64,000 nucleotides of DNA from Burkholderia pyrrocinia (lineage in GTDB: Bacteria; Pseudomonadota; Gammaproteobacteria; Burkholderiales; Burkholderiaceae), in the NCBI RefSeq assembly GCF_018417535.1, contig NZ_CP070977.1:930001-994000 (forward strand). The letters are read 5' to 3'. Numbering within the stretch: position 1 is the stretch's first letter; every line of letters starts with the position of its first letter. This document shows, one piece after another, positions 8,801-15,679 of this stretch. Made by a program: the position numbers and the translations under genes. The notes beneath the pieces are model-generated. The model ran no database searches. It saw only the letters and a program-made list of their open reading frames with translations, and was not told the DNA's origin.

Positions 8801-11132
8801 CGTCAAGACGATTTCGGGGCAAACCACCACGATCACCTACCTGACGAACAACCCGGCCGCGCAGGTCGTCGACACGGTGTCGTCGGCGTCGTTGATCGCC
8901 AATCTGCCGGCGAATCTGCAGCCGGCCAACGTGCCGTTCTACTACGATCCGTACACTGAGAATCAGCAGATCGAGCTGGCTGCGCTGCAGGCCACCGGCA
9001 AGAGCAGTTTCTACAGCACGACGAGTGCGACGGACAGTACGAGTCAGGCGTCGATCGCCAATCAGGACAAGGCCGCGCTGTACGGTGCGGCACTCGAGTA
9101 CGCGAAAGACCACGACATTGCGCTCGGTACGAAGTTGTCCGACGCGCAACTGGCGATGGTCGATCATCCGATGCTCTGGTACGTCGAGCAGTCGGTGCCG
9201 GAGCCGGGCTGCTCGACGACGGGTGGCGCGACGTGCCCGACCGTGCAAGCGCTGATGCCTGAAGTGTTGTTGCCGAAGAACTACGCGGTGGTCAATGCCG
9301 ATGGCGAGATCACCGGCACGAACGTCACGCTGAATTACGCGAACAGCATCCTGAACACGGGCACCGTTACGGCGCAGAACCTGACGGTCAACACGAACTC
9401 GCTGACCAACGAACAACGCTCGACGAACATCGGCACGATCTACCAGACCGGTCAGGACGGCGTGCTGTTGCAGACCACGGGCACCGTCGCGCAGCAAGGC
9501 GGCTTCATGTCGGCCGCCAACTATCAGCTCAATGCGGATTCGATCGCGCAGATTGGCGGGGCGCTGCAGCAAGTCAATGCCGACGGGAGCGTGAATCAGG
9601 CGGCGACGCAGCAGATGCTGTCGAACCTGAAGGCGAAGCTCGGCGGGAATTTTACGCAACAGTCGGTCAGCGACAACCTGCACACGGACGTGGTCGACGG
9701 CGATGCGTGGTACGACCAGGTTTTCATGACGGCGGTCATTACGGGCCTCTCGATTATGTCGGGGATTGCAGCGTCGGCTGCGATCGGGGCGATGGCGTCG
9801 GCAACGGCGGGGACGACCTTTGCGGCGGCGGTGCCGGCGACCACGTCCACGATAGCGATTGGCACGACGACCGTGACCACGACGACGGCGGCGGCTGTTG
9901 GCGCCGGCACAGCGAACCTCGCGTTGTCGGCCGGTTTTGCCGGCATGATGAACAGCACGATGAGCCAGTTGAATTCCGGTGGCTCGTTCAGTGTTGGGCA
10001 GATGCTGGAAACAGGTGGTGTGGCGGCGCTGACGGCCGGTTTGACGAATGGCATCACGTTTGACAACGGCGCTCCGGGCTGGTCGTGGAATGCCTCCCAG
10101 AACAGTCTCGCGTCACTGGCCGGTGTGCAGTCGGTGGGGAACACGCTTGTACCCCAGGCGGGCGCAGCGACGGGTTCGTTGCCGACGGCAGTCGCTGCAA
10201 TCGCCGGTGAGTCGGTGCTTCAGGCAACCGTACAGACGGCGATTCAGGGCGGCAGCTTCCTGACGAATCTGCGCAACAGCGCTGTAGCCGACGTTTCGGC
10301 TGCAGCCGCTTACTCGATTGGCAATGCGGCGAGTATTCCGGGATCGCCGATCGAGGTCGGAACGCCGGGTTATTGGTTGGCGCACGCTGCCCTTGGCTGT
10401 GCTGCCGGCGCGGCGACGGGACAGGGCTGCGGCGGAGGTGCGATTGGCGGGGCGACCAGCGCGCTAGTTTCGCCGTTCCTTGTGGATCAGGCGGGTGGTG
10501 CGTCGAATCTGACCGATGGAGAACGCGCGGCGATCACGACAATTGCGATGATCTCGGGCGGCTCAGTGGCAGGGTTGCTGGGTCAGAACGTGCAGGGCGC
10601 GATGACGGCGGCTCAGAACGAGGCGCTGAACAACAGCGAGCAGGAGCACACGAGTGAGGCGCAGCGCGAGCAAGACGCACTACGCAAGCAGCAGAGTAAG
10701 GAGAAAGCCCAACTCGGAGAAGGCTCGATCGTTGACAGGGGTGATGGCGTCAGTGTCCTCAGCCCTAATCCGATGGCGTTTGGCGGTGCCAAAAATAGTG
10801 GGACGGCTGGTGCAGGTTCGGCGCAGAATATCGCGACTGCCGGTCAGTTGGCGAAACAGTTGCAGCTTGAGTCGGCCAATTCGCCGTTCACGGTTAGTGG
10901 TACTCTGACGCAAGCAGCTATCGACAGTTCATCACAGATATTTCCTCCCGGCAGCATGGGCAATCCGGCGATACCGGTAGGCGTCGGAAAATATACGACG
11001 AGTACGTATCAGAGTCCGGCAGGTGATTTCCAGGTTCACTTCTACATGAATCCGACGACAGGGCAGGTGTATTACGGACTCGACTACAAGGCAATATTCA
11101 ACAAGATGTCTGGCGTGCCCAAGAAACCATGA
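2892..11132 (+). CDS. cdiA: CdiA/FhaB-type contact-dependent inhibition exoprotein
   Basis: This 2746-aa TpsA protein has an extended signal region (hydrophobic MRGVAAVMAVVMYFAPAVF, cleavage likely after VAHAA). A TPS secretion domain follows, recognisable by NGVSVNQYQSFGID, LIINQVTSS and VIASPNGVSVSG. About 1200 residues of FHA-type beta-helix repeats (Gly/Asn/Thr-rich, ending at a TTTTTTT stretch) come next, then a cysteine-bearing central region and more repeats. Residues about 2270-2580 form a hydrophobic Gly/Ala-rich DUF637-like pretoxin segment ending GAMTAAQNEALNN. The last 165 residues are the variable toxin tip. The motif at the tip boundary is neither VENN nor ELYN. An immunity gene overlaps its stop. 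The only TpsB lies downstream after a second TpsA. Confidence 0.9.
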   Translation: MRNKKAQRVGRMRIAQHELACESACTDYRFAGPACAEVARPAWMRGVAAVMAVVMYFAPAVFLADEVAHAAPIVDPRAPIPFQPTITQTSSGVAAVNIATPNSNGVSVNQYQSFGIDSSGLVLNNSTVAGTPLLGGALGANPNLNGRSASLIINQVTSSGPATRLYGPLEVFGAPASVVIASPNGVSVSGLSVTNVTNLTLTTGTPQFLTGVGGTATDFAHAGAVAYDVRSGNISISGPAGNDGTPGAGVEGTVGNLDLIGQSVTVNAPLRADQRVNIVTGNQLVTPTSSNATGITYGTAANGTTNTVAAIGKNVAVDANQYGSVTSGTVYIVSTAAGMGVNTQGPLSATAGNVVVNSNGDIAVGQTFANQNVTLASAGNTTISGTGLANQNYTVNANGDISAPGAVSAGQNVTMTAGGNLNAASVAANGAANLTAGQSMTIGSLSAHDIALQTTNGDLTVGGLSAPGTVSAKAGRDLTVNGAVQGGSTVALAGARNATVNGQVSGVGDTTIAAQTGSATVSGNAQSNGALSVTAGQNAAVGGTVQAQGPVTIVAQGGSITGQGNVASSQGAVNLNAGQAIALNGAVQSGSTINATAGTNASFGGTVSAPGAVTIQAGQDTTLGGNVTSGAALNVTSGGNTSVQGTAASVGDMTLAANGGSLTTTGNVVSLGTLNASGSQGVSLGGLVYSGSNASIGSSAGSVAIAGAVSTPGAVNINAGQDATVAGTIQSGQTTTIAAARDANLNGGLAVSNTGNASVTAGRDINGTGAISVANDTTLNAGNNVAISGAIQTGNNLSAAAGQNLSVGATTAVGSSTLTATNGSATLAGDSLSGGTTTITAGTDVNAQGSLKSIGDLNANAKTGNLTAAGPVSTAGNASLAAGQNLTLNGQTTASKNASLTATNITTQGVAVGGNLTATATNNLDTSAGQLNQPFSATAPALSVGGNATMSGANVTTANAVVGGTTQITGTQSLTTGGTAAFKGDATLAGGTVNNVGTQMAAGNLNVSGSTVSNSGSLSSLQTANVTATNLNNSGTIYGPTANFNVSGTTTNSGGLLATNALNLTTGSLSNANGLIFSGDVNNPTTAIGNTTVTVTGGNGSFDNTNGRILAQNVATLNLPNQMLDPSAASYGTVNGGNGLNLSAQSVNNSGTWTLPGTAVTVSATNGINNAGTINQGTGSLTLNGAVGNTGTVNGNDLTINGSFANQASGTVTANNVFTLNGSGANAGTVQAANTLAIVGTSYDNSGGTTKAGNSNSPAGSGNATINLSGDLGNSGGTLTATNDLSITANNVNNSAASSSTTTTTTTTVTNPALTMALLVGTEPIEADRWYHAGQQCCISASWAYNASLADLLSPDGLASTNTVLANMPSGTYWVGQSSFTTSPPVATSGTVTFVQVPTITGYNNNSGSPQMANLWFVETPDNAGLAIARKTVTLPTVTETTTTVGAVTTTPSVIAAGHDLSLAANTLNNQGGSVSAGHDANLSVQTLNNGGSSYTSTVTDTVDAASINAMLSQLPATVSIWSAYNGPNPITTCLNVNASCISRPQIQLAQQGAVTPTTTSQTVTVQGSTGQIVAGNNVNLSGGNLTNAGTITAANDVAVHAASFTNQGANVGSKTVTAGCAPGYSGCTSTGTTNPNSETYSYQQTNSNVTAGHDIVIAANQVSNTYGNLVAKHDVVIGGAGTTAAATTQASSVTNTSAAIEAGNNVQINAANVTNTIAAPATIHQNYGTGSPYSGCGQNCEAYIEVQSAKPATITANNNLSITAGVFSNTGSLVTALNNATINASSSASSDNQYLHAYWTGNPAGIRTWGCQGSAVTCQNLYGGAFSLGDAQAAPGLPSNVGMSDFVPATIQAGNSLAVNSPTLTNTGNVIGQSIALTGSQLVNGITNPNVFTPPPVVSGQVISLGPVSAPSGVATTVNGFDQVVDASGQPTSVTGTAGLPPNTPIGARTVGTPVAPTVTQANAPLSATVKTISGQTTTITYLTNNPAAQVVDTVSSASLIANLPANLQPANVPFYYDPYTENQQIELAALQATGKSSFYSTTSATDSTSQASIANQDKAALYGAALEYAKDHDIALGTKLSDAQLAMVDHPMLWYVEQSVPEPGCSTTGGATCPTVQALMPEVLLPKNYAVVNADGEITGTNVTLNYANSILNTGTVTAQNLTVNTNSLTNEQRSTNIGTIYQTGQDGVLLQTTGTVAQQGGFMSAANYQLNADSIAQIGGALQQVNADGSVNQAATQQMLSNLKAKLGGNFTQQSVSDNLHTDVVDGDAWYDQVFMTAVITGLSIMSGIAASAAIGAMASATAGTTFAAAVPATTSTIAIGTTTVTTTTAAAVGAGTANLALSAGFAGMMNSTMSQLNSGGSFSVGQMLETGGVAALTAGLTNGITFDNGAPGWSWNASQNSLASLAGVQSVGNTLVPQAGAATGSLPTAVAAIAGESVLQATVQTAIQGGSFLTNLRNSAVADVSAAAAYSIGNAASIPGSPIEVGTPGYWLAHAALGCAAGAATGQGCGGGAIGGATSALVSPFLVDQAGGASNLTDGERAAITTIAMISGGSVAGLLGQNVQGAMTAAQNEALNNSEQEHTSEAQREQDALRKQQSKEKAQLGEGSIVDRGDGVSVLSPNPMAFGGAKNSGTAGAGSAQNIATAGQLAKQLQLESANSPFTVSGTLTQAAIDSSSQIFPPGSMGNPAIPVGVGKYTTSTYQSPAGDFQVHFYMNPTTGQVYYGLDYKAIFNKMSGVPKKP
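10561..10636 (+). repeat. Recombination-prone pretoxin segment, copy 1
   Basis: The DNA encoding GGSVAGLLGQNVQGAMTAAQ and the following NEALNN is repeated, diverged but clearly homologous, at 11636-11708 (GGSVAGALGYNVQGAMTAAQ, NETLNN). Similarity stops right after the NN pair, where the toxin tips diverge. Two direct copies about 1.07 kb apart would allow the displaced toxin to replace the current tip. Confidence 0.7.
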
Positions 11133-11506
11133 AAGTTAAATGCATAAAGTTGTTCGACGCTCGCGGACGCGAGGTAGATATTTCACCTTGGTTAGTGCTT
11201 GAGCGCGTGTACGTCGTGTTTGGAATTCTTGTGGACTCAGACGGGAGGCGGAGCTATCAAATCATTAGCCACGATCTGGATCCGGGGTTTGCAACTATGG
11301 CTTGCCACCCAGCCGAGTGTTTTGAGATTATTAGTACGGTAGTGCCGTCGAACTGGTGTTTGAAAATTCGGCAAAACGGGGTGATGAGCATTGCACCAAG
11401 AGCTTGGCAGGAGCCAGGTTTCATGGAGGCTTTTTATGACCGAGATCCCGCGGCGTACCCGATCTTCGAAAGAGAGCGGGATCTCATTCTGAGCGAAGAT
11501 CCTTAA
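11129..11506 (+). CDS. cdiI: CdiI-type immunity protein
   Basis: This 125-aa protein has an ATG overlapping the cdiA stop in an ATGA arrangement, the usual position and coupling of a CDI immunity gene. It has no signal peptide or membrane segment, so it would act in the cytoplasm by binding the toxin tip. The sequence (MKVKCIKLFDARGREVDISP, with a tryptophan- and aromatic-rich second half) does not match a family I can name. Its base composition is clearly less GC-rich than the exoprotein, which is typical of exchanged toxin/immunity pairs. The function is inferred from position. Confidence 0.7.
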   Translation: MKVKCIKLFDARGREVDISPWLVLERVYVVFGILVDSDGRRSYQIISHDLDPGFATMACHPAECFEIISTVVPSNWCLKIRQNGVMSIAPRAWQEPGFMEAFYDRDPAAYPIFERERDLILSEDP

Positions 11507-12127
11507 CCTCAGCCCGAGGCGGTAGGATATGGTGCGATTGGCGGGGCCGTGTCGGCCGGACTGAATCCGATCATCGATGCGAACGGGAATATCCCGCCTG
11601 CGGTGCTGGCTGGTATTGAAGCGCTGGTGGGCGGCAGCGTGGCCGGGGCGCTTGGCTACAATGTGCAGGGTGCAATGACGGCGGCGCAGAACGAGACGCT
11701 GAATAATTGGGCCGGGCACGTCGGGCTCGCGCTTAGCTTTACCATTCCAGGTACTCCGCTTGCGTTCTCGGGCGGTGTCGGCTTAGTCGCGGACGATAAA
11801 GGGAACGTTGGTTGGTATACCGTGGGCAATCAAAAATATGCTCCCGGTATCGGCGTCGGTGGCGACGGTTCCATCGGGCTGAGTGTGGGTGCATATCCGG
11901 GAGCTACGACGATAAACGACTATGGTGGCCCGTTTAATAACGGCTCTGTTGGAGCAGGGGCCGGGCCATATGGAAGTATCGATGTATTCCAAGATCCCAG
12001 TAAGAGCCCACTGAATCCGGCAAGCTATGGTGGAGGCTTAACGATCGGTGTTGGCGTAGGAGGCGGCGGTTCCGTCATGCGGACAGATACGAAAGTGCAT
12101 CCGATTGGCAAGGTGAGCGGACAATGA
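11507..12127 (+). pseudogene. Displaced orphan cdiA-CT module (toxin fragment without secretion part)
   Basis: The frame is open from 11507, just after an in-frame stop, and a GTG at 11549 is possible. It first encodes the tail of the DUF637-like pretoxin (GYGAIGGAVSAGLNP ... NVQGAMTAAQNETLNN). It then diverges into about 137 residues of glycine-rich toxin-like sequence (ALSFTIPGTPLAFSGGVG ... GVGVGGGGSV). It has no signal peptide or TPS domain, so it cannot be exported as it stands. Such orphan modules are stored variants that recombination can move onto the main exoprotein. Its stop overlaps the next small membrane-protein gene by four bases. Confidence 0.72.
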
Positions 12128-12387
12128 ACGATTCAAGGAAGCGGCGCTTCTCTCCCCTTTACTTGGCGGGCTTGCTGATTGGCGTGGCGTGCTTGGCCTA
12201 CAACGTCGTGAGCTACGATCAAGACATTTTGACCGCTCCGCGTGCTCCGAATGTTGCCAGTGGAAACGTGATTCCATACAACAATCACGGGACCACTGTT
12301 TACCTCACTAGAAGGCAAGATTTAATAGAGCGGTGGGGGCCTTTGGGTTGGCTCGCTTGGTGGGTATCGGAAGGGAAGGCAGGATAG
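12124..12387 (+). CDS. Small membrane protein, probable immunity for the orphan toxin
   Basis: This 87-aa protein starts at an ATG overlapping the stop of the orphan toxin fragment (ATGA). A clear transmembrane segment lies at about residues 11-32 (PLYLAGLLIGVACLAYNVV), and a second short tryptophan-rich hydrophobic stretch (WGPLGWLAWWVS) near the C terminus. Its position and coupling match a cognate immunity gene. Membrane location would suit a toxin that acts on the inner membrane, but that is inference from the pair alone. No family is recognised. Confidence 0.55.
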   Translation: MNDSRKRRFSPLYLAGLLIGVACLAYNVVSYDQDILTAPRAPNVASGNVIPYNNHGTTVYLTRRQDLIERWGPLGWLAWWVSEGKAG

Positions 12388-12578
12388 GCGAGCGCCGGTT
12401 ATTGCCCGAGCAGCAGCGAGCGAACCCGGACGCGCGTGCGCGGGAGAACCGCTGCGCCTTGCTCTCCAATAAAGTCCGTGCCTCGATTTGGACAAGTGTA
12501 TCGGAGCGAGAACTGGGATAACGAACTCCATCTAGGCCGCGGACGCTGGCACCGCCGTGCCGCGTCTAGGTTTGCGGG

Positions 12579-12900
12579 GTGTTGCGAACGCGGGTCGCGT
12601 CGGGTGCTGGATACGGTGCGATTGGCTGGGCCGTTAGCGCAGCGTTTTCGCCGGACGTGCTCACGATAATCGATCGGAGCGGTGGTGACGCCGCCGGTCG
12701 CACTGCCCGGCCCCTACGACACGATGGTGACGACGCCGCCATTGATTGCGCCTGGTGGCGCGCCCATTCAATCGTCCGGTGGCAATGGAGGTGACAATAC
12801 TTCTGGCCCGAACAACTTCCCGACGACGGACGCCGTTTCGGTGATGGGCAGTTGCTCGATCGACAAGGCGCGAACCTATGAGGACGCGGTGCAGGGTTAA
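12579..12900 (+). pseudogene. Decayed second cdiA-CT remnant
   Basis: From about 12594 the sequence encodes GAGYGAIGWAVSAAFSPDV followed by LTIID, closely matching the GYGAIGGAVSAGLNPIID start of the previous orphan module. The frame is then lost near 12680. A different frame carries a coherent Pro/Thr/Gly-rich linker (VTPPVALPGPYDTMVTTPP, APIQSSGGNGGDN) ending at 12900. A frameshift in an old toxin tip explains both halves. The 200 bases before it (12388-12593) hold nothing I can identify. Confidence 0.5.
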
Positions 12901-12920
12901 GTGATTTAAGGAGGAAAAAG

Positions 12921-13325
12921 ATGGTTACTCAGCACGGTCGACTGGAGGGGGTGGGCGACAATCTTGAGAGTCGGGATGCGCGCGTAATTCCGGGCACGGT
13001 TAAAGTCGATGGCACGGAATTTATCTATTTCTCTGACGATGGTGTGAATAAATTTAGAAAGCAGTTCAAGAATGTGACTGAATTTACTAACCCGCCGAAT
13101 GCAAAATCTGGTGGGGTTAGCGAGCGAGGTTGCAGGATAGCTTCTCCTGATGGTCGATTATTTCACGCGATTGGTTATCATGGGGATATTGAGGGTTGGC
13201 GCAAAGATGTCGCGGCCGGTGCTCAAGCATTTGGTTTGCTTGTGGCGAGAGTTGAAGCCGGTTTATTCGTAATATCGGATGGCAATTCTTTTTCTTTGGA
13301 TCAATGCAGGGTTGATTTTTATTGA
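12921..13325 (+). CDS. Unknown 134-aa protein, possible orphan immunity gene
   Basis: ATG 12921 is preceded by a near-perfect ribosome site (AAGGAGG). The protein is soluble and mixed alpha/beta in appearance (KVDGTEFIYFSDDGVNKF), with no signal or membrane segment. The DNA is much less GC-rich than the surrounding exoprotein genes. It directly follows a decayed toxin tip, the place where that tip's immunity gene would sit, so it may be a retained immunity protein that lost its toxin. I recognise no family. Confidence 0.5.
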   Translation: MVTQHGRLEGVGDNLESRDARVIPGTVKVDGTEFIYFSDDGVNKFRKQFKNVTEFTNPPNAKSGGVSERGCRIASPDGRLFHAIGYHGDIEGWRKDVAAGAQAFGLLVARVEAGLFVISDGNSFSLDQCRVDFY

Positions 13326-13498
13326 TATCGATAGCGAGCCGGTTCTATCATGGGAATCAATATGGATCAAGATGCAAATAGATGAGGCGTATGTGTCTAG
13401 TCCTTAAGGTGCTGGTATTAAGGAGCGGAAAGCACTTCAAGATGTGCGGAAATTTAGTTAAGTTTACAAACACTATATAAAATTGGTTCGGGGCATCA

Positions 13499-15535
13499 AT
13501 GATGAGGAAAGCGATTCGGCGTGCATTTGCGCTCACTGGAGCAGGGCTCTCTTGCTCTGTTTTTGCCGCCGGTATCGTTCCGGACGGCCAGAACTCGACG
13601 TCCGTGTCGTCTAGCGCAAACGGCCGACAGACCGTCAACATCGCTCCTGCGATCGGCGGCGTCTCGAACAACACGTACTCGTCTTTTAACGTCTCGAAGG
13701 CCGGCGCCGACCTGAACAACGTCGGCATCAATGCGCGCACGATCGTCAATCAGGTCACGAGCACGAACCCGTCGCTAATTCAGGGGAACATCAATGTGCT
13801 CGGCCCTCGCGCGAACGTGATCCTGGCGAACCCGAACGGCGTCACGGTCGACGGCGGCAGCTTCACGAACACTGGACACGTTGTATTGTCGACCGGGCAG
13901 GTGAGCTTCAACGATCTCACGCTCGCGCCCGGCGTCGTGCAACGCAACGTAGTTCTCACCACCAACCGCGGCGGAATCGCGATCGGTCCAGGCGGTCTTT
14001 CCGGCACGCTGGTCAACCTTGACCTGATAGCGAAGCAATTGAGCATCGACGGCCCGGTGACCAACGATTTCACCAGTTCGACGAGCGGCATCCGTGCGAT
14101 CGTCGGCGACAGCACGACCACCTACGACACCAGCTTTTCTCCATCCGACAACGGCCACGACTGGCTGATCGGCACGACGTCTCCCGGCACGAAAAGCAAT
14201 GCAATGGCAGTCGACATCACGGCGGCCGGGGGCCTGACGGCAGGCCGCGTCCAACTGATCGTCACCGACCAGGGTGCGGGCGTCCGCAGCCTCGGCAAGC
14301 TTTACGCGAACGCCGGCGACGTCGTGGTCACGACGAGCGGTGATATCGCGATCGCAGATGGATCCGTGAAGGCAGAGCACGACGTCGCGCTCACGACGCC
14401 CGGTTCCATATCGTTGCAAGGGGCGCAGGTCACCGCCGCAAACAATGTGAACGTTCAAGCCGGCAATATCGCGCTGTCGGACGACGCCACCGGCCCCACG
14501 ACCCTGAGCGCGGGCAACACGGTCAACCTGACGAGCAGCGGCGCGATCAGCAACACCGGCAGCCTGATTCAGGCAGGCGCGACGGCGAGCGACGGCACGA
14601 CAACCGGCGGTGACGTGATCCTGACCGCCGCCGGCGACATCACGAACCGTTCGAGCGCAAACAACCTCGGAATCGTCTTTGCCGCCAACGGCCAGACGAA
14701 GCTGACGGCCGGCGGCAACATCATCAACGACGACGCTCGCATCCTGTCGAACAACGCGGTGAGCCTTACCGCGGCCGGCGACGTACAGAACATCATCGAC
14801 CATACGGGCGGCACGAACGGCGGCCAGCCGACCGCGTATTCCGATCGCGGCGGCAGCTTCCTGTTCTTCACGCACACGACGAGCGGCTTCAACGTCGACT
14901 ACGGCGCCGTCAGCAATCCCGACCAGCTCGCGTATATCGCCGCGGTTCACGGTCCGGTGACGATCAACGCGCGCAATTTCAGCAATTCGGGCGGCATCGT
15001 TCAATCGAACGATAGCGACGTCAACATCACCGCCCAGAACGCCTTCACCAACGCCGCCGTCTTCACGGGCCAGGCGAGCTATACGCGTAGCTGCTGGATC
15101 TTCTGCCACGCCGACGCGTCGAGCAACGTGACGCCATACGGCGGCACGATCCAGGCGGGCGGCAACATCGGCATCAAGGCGGGTGCGGTCGCCCGCAACG
15201 TCGGCGGCAACGTGTTCGCGACGGGCGACATCAAGGTCGACGCCCCCGTCACGTATGCGCAAGGCGTCACGGGCTATTCGGCGATCAACCAGCACCGCGG
15301 CTTCAAGGCATTCTTCGGCAGCACGTGGGCGCAGATCATCGCAATGGACGTCGGTGGCGGCTTCACCGCGAACGGCAGCGTGACGCTGACCGGCGACGGC
15401 GTGATCGACGGCGGTTCGTTCAGCGGCGGAAAAGGCGTGACGGCGGCCGGTGGCATCACGACCGTACGCGCGCCGTCGCGCACACCGGTGCAGATCGATC
15501 AGCACCTGGGTCTGACCACGTGGTGGTGGCGCTAG
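13499..15535 (+). CDS. Short TpsA exoprotein (haemagglutinin/adhesin type)
   Basis: This 678-aa protein has a signal peptide (RRAFALTGAGLSCSVFAAG). A full TPS domain follows: NTYSSFNVSKAGADLNN, IVNQVTS, NVLGPRANVILANPNGVTVDG. A short beta-helix with FHA-like repeats comes next, and the protein ends HLGLTTWWWR. It has no DUF637 or toxin tip and is about a quarter of CdiA's length. It precedes a small membrane peptide and tpsB and is their natural partner. It could be a stand-alone adhesin or a degenerate CDI exoprotein that lost its C terminus. The AT-rich leader (TATAAAATT about 20 bases upstream) is a plausible promoter of its own. Confidence 0.82.
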   Translation: MMRKAIRRAFALTGAGLSCSVFAAGIVPDGQNSTSVSSSANGRQTVNIAPAIGGVSNNTYSSFNVSKAGADLNNVGINARTIVNQVTSTNPSLIQGNINVLGPRANVILANPNGVTVDGGSFTNTGHVVLSTGQVSFNDLTLAPGVVQRNVVLTTNRGGIAIGPGGLSGTLVNLDLIAKQLSIDGPVTNDFTSSTSGIRAIVGDSTTTYDTSFSPSDNGHDWLIGTTSPGTKSNAMAVDITAAGGLTAGRVQLIVTDQGAGVRSLGKLYANAGDVVVTTSGDIAIADGSVKAEHDVALTTPGSISLQGAQVTAANNVNVQAGNIALSDDATGPTTLSAGNTVNLTSSGAISNTGSLIQAGATASDGTTTGGDVILTAAGDITNRSSANNLGIVFAANGQTKLTAGGNIINDDARILSNNAVSLTAAGDVQNIIDHTGGTNGGQPTAYSDRGGSFLFFTHTTSGFNVDYGAVSNPDQLAYIAAVHGPVTINARNFSNSGGIVQSNDSDVNITAQNAFTNAAVFTGQASYTRSCWIFCHADASSNVTPYGGTIQAGGNIGIKAGAVARNVGGNVFATGDIKVDAPVTYAQGVTGYSAINQHRGFKAFFGSTWAQIIAMDVGGGFTANGSVTLTGDGVIDGGSFSGGKGVTAAGGITTVRAPSRTPVQIDQHLGLTTWWWR

Positions 15536-15538
15536 CCA

Positions 15539-15679
15539 ATGAACTATCAAAGCAAAAATCGTCTCGGGCTGGCAGTCGTCGTTTTCCTCGCAATGGTGAT
15601 CTTCATTGCCGCCTCGCAAAGCGGCGTTTTCGGTAAGGCCGTATTAACGCTCGGGCATCCGCACGCACAACAACGATGA
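15539..15679 (+). CDS. 46-aa single-pass membrane peptide between tpsA and tpsB
   Basis: ATG 15539 opens a 46-codon frame ending at TGA 15677-15679, which overlaps the tpsB start in ATGA. It begins MNYQSKNRLGLAVVVFLAMV, forming one membrane-spanning helix after a positive N terminus, and ends in a His/Gln-rich tail. In Burkholderia bcpAIOB loci a small gene, bcpO, occupies the same slot before the transporter. That one is described as a lipoprotein, and this one has no lipobox. The four-base overlap with tpsB argues that it is translated. Confidence 0.6.
   Translation: MNYQSKNRLGLAVVVFLAMVIFIAASQSGVFGKAVLTLGHPHAQQR

Noticed and set aside
7116..9683. An 855-codon frame antisense to cdiA
   Set aside because: It is a shadow of the repetitive GC-rich exoprotein codons, with no start context and an Arg/Val-only composition.
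13499..15535. Calling the short TpsA a second CDI toxin
   Set aside because: It ends without a pretoxin domain, variable tip or immunity gene, so there is no sign of toxin delivery.
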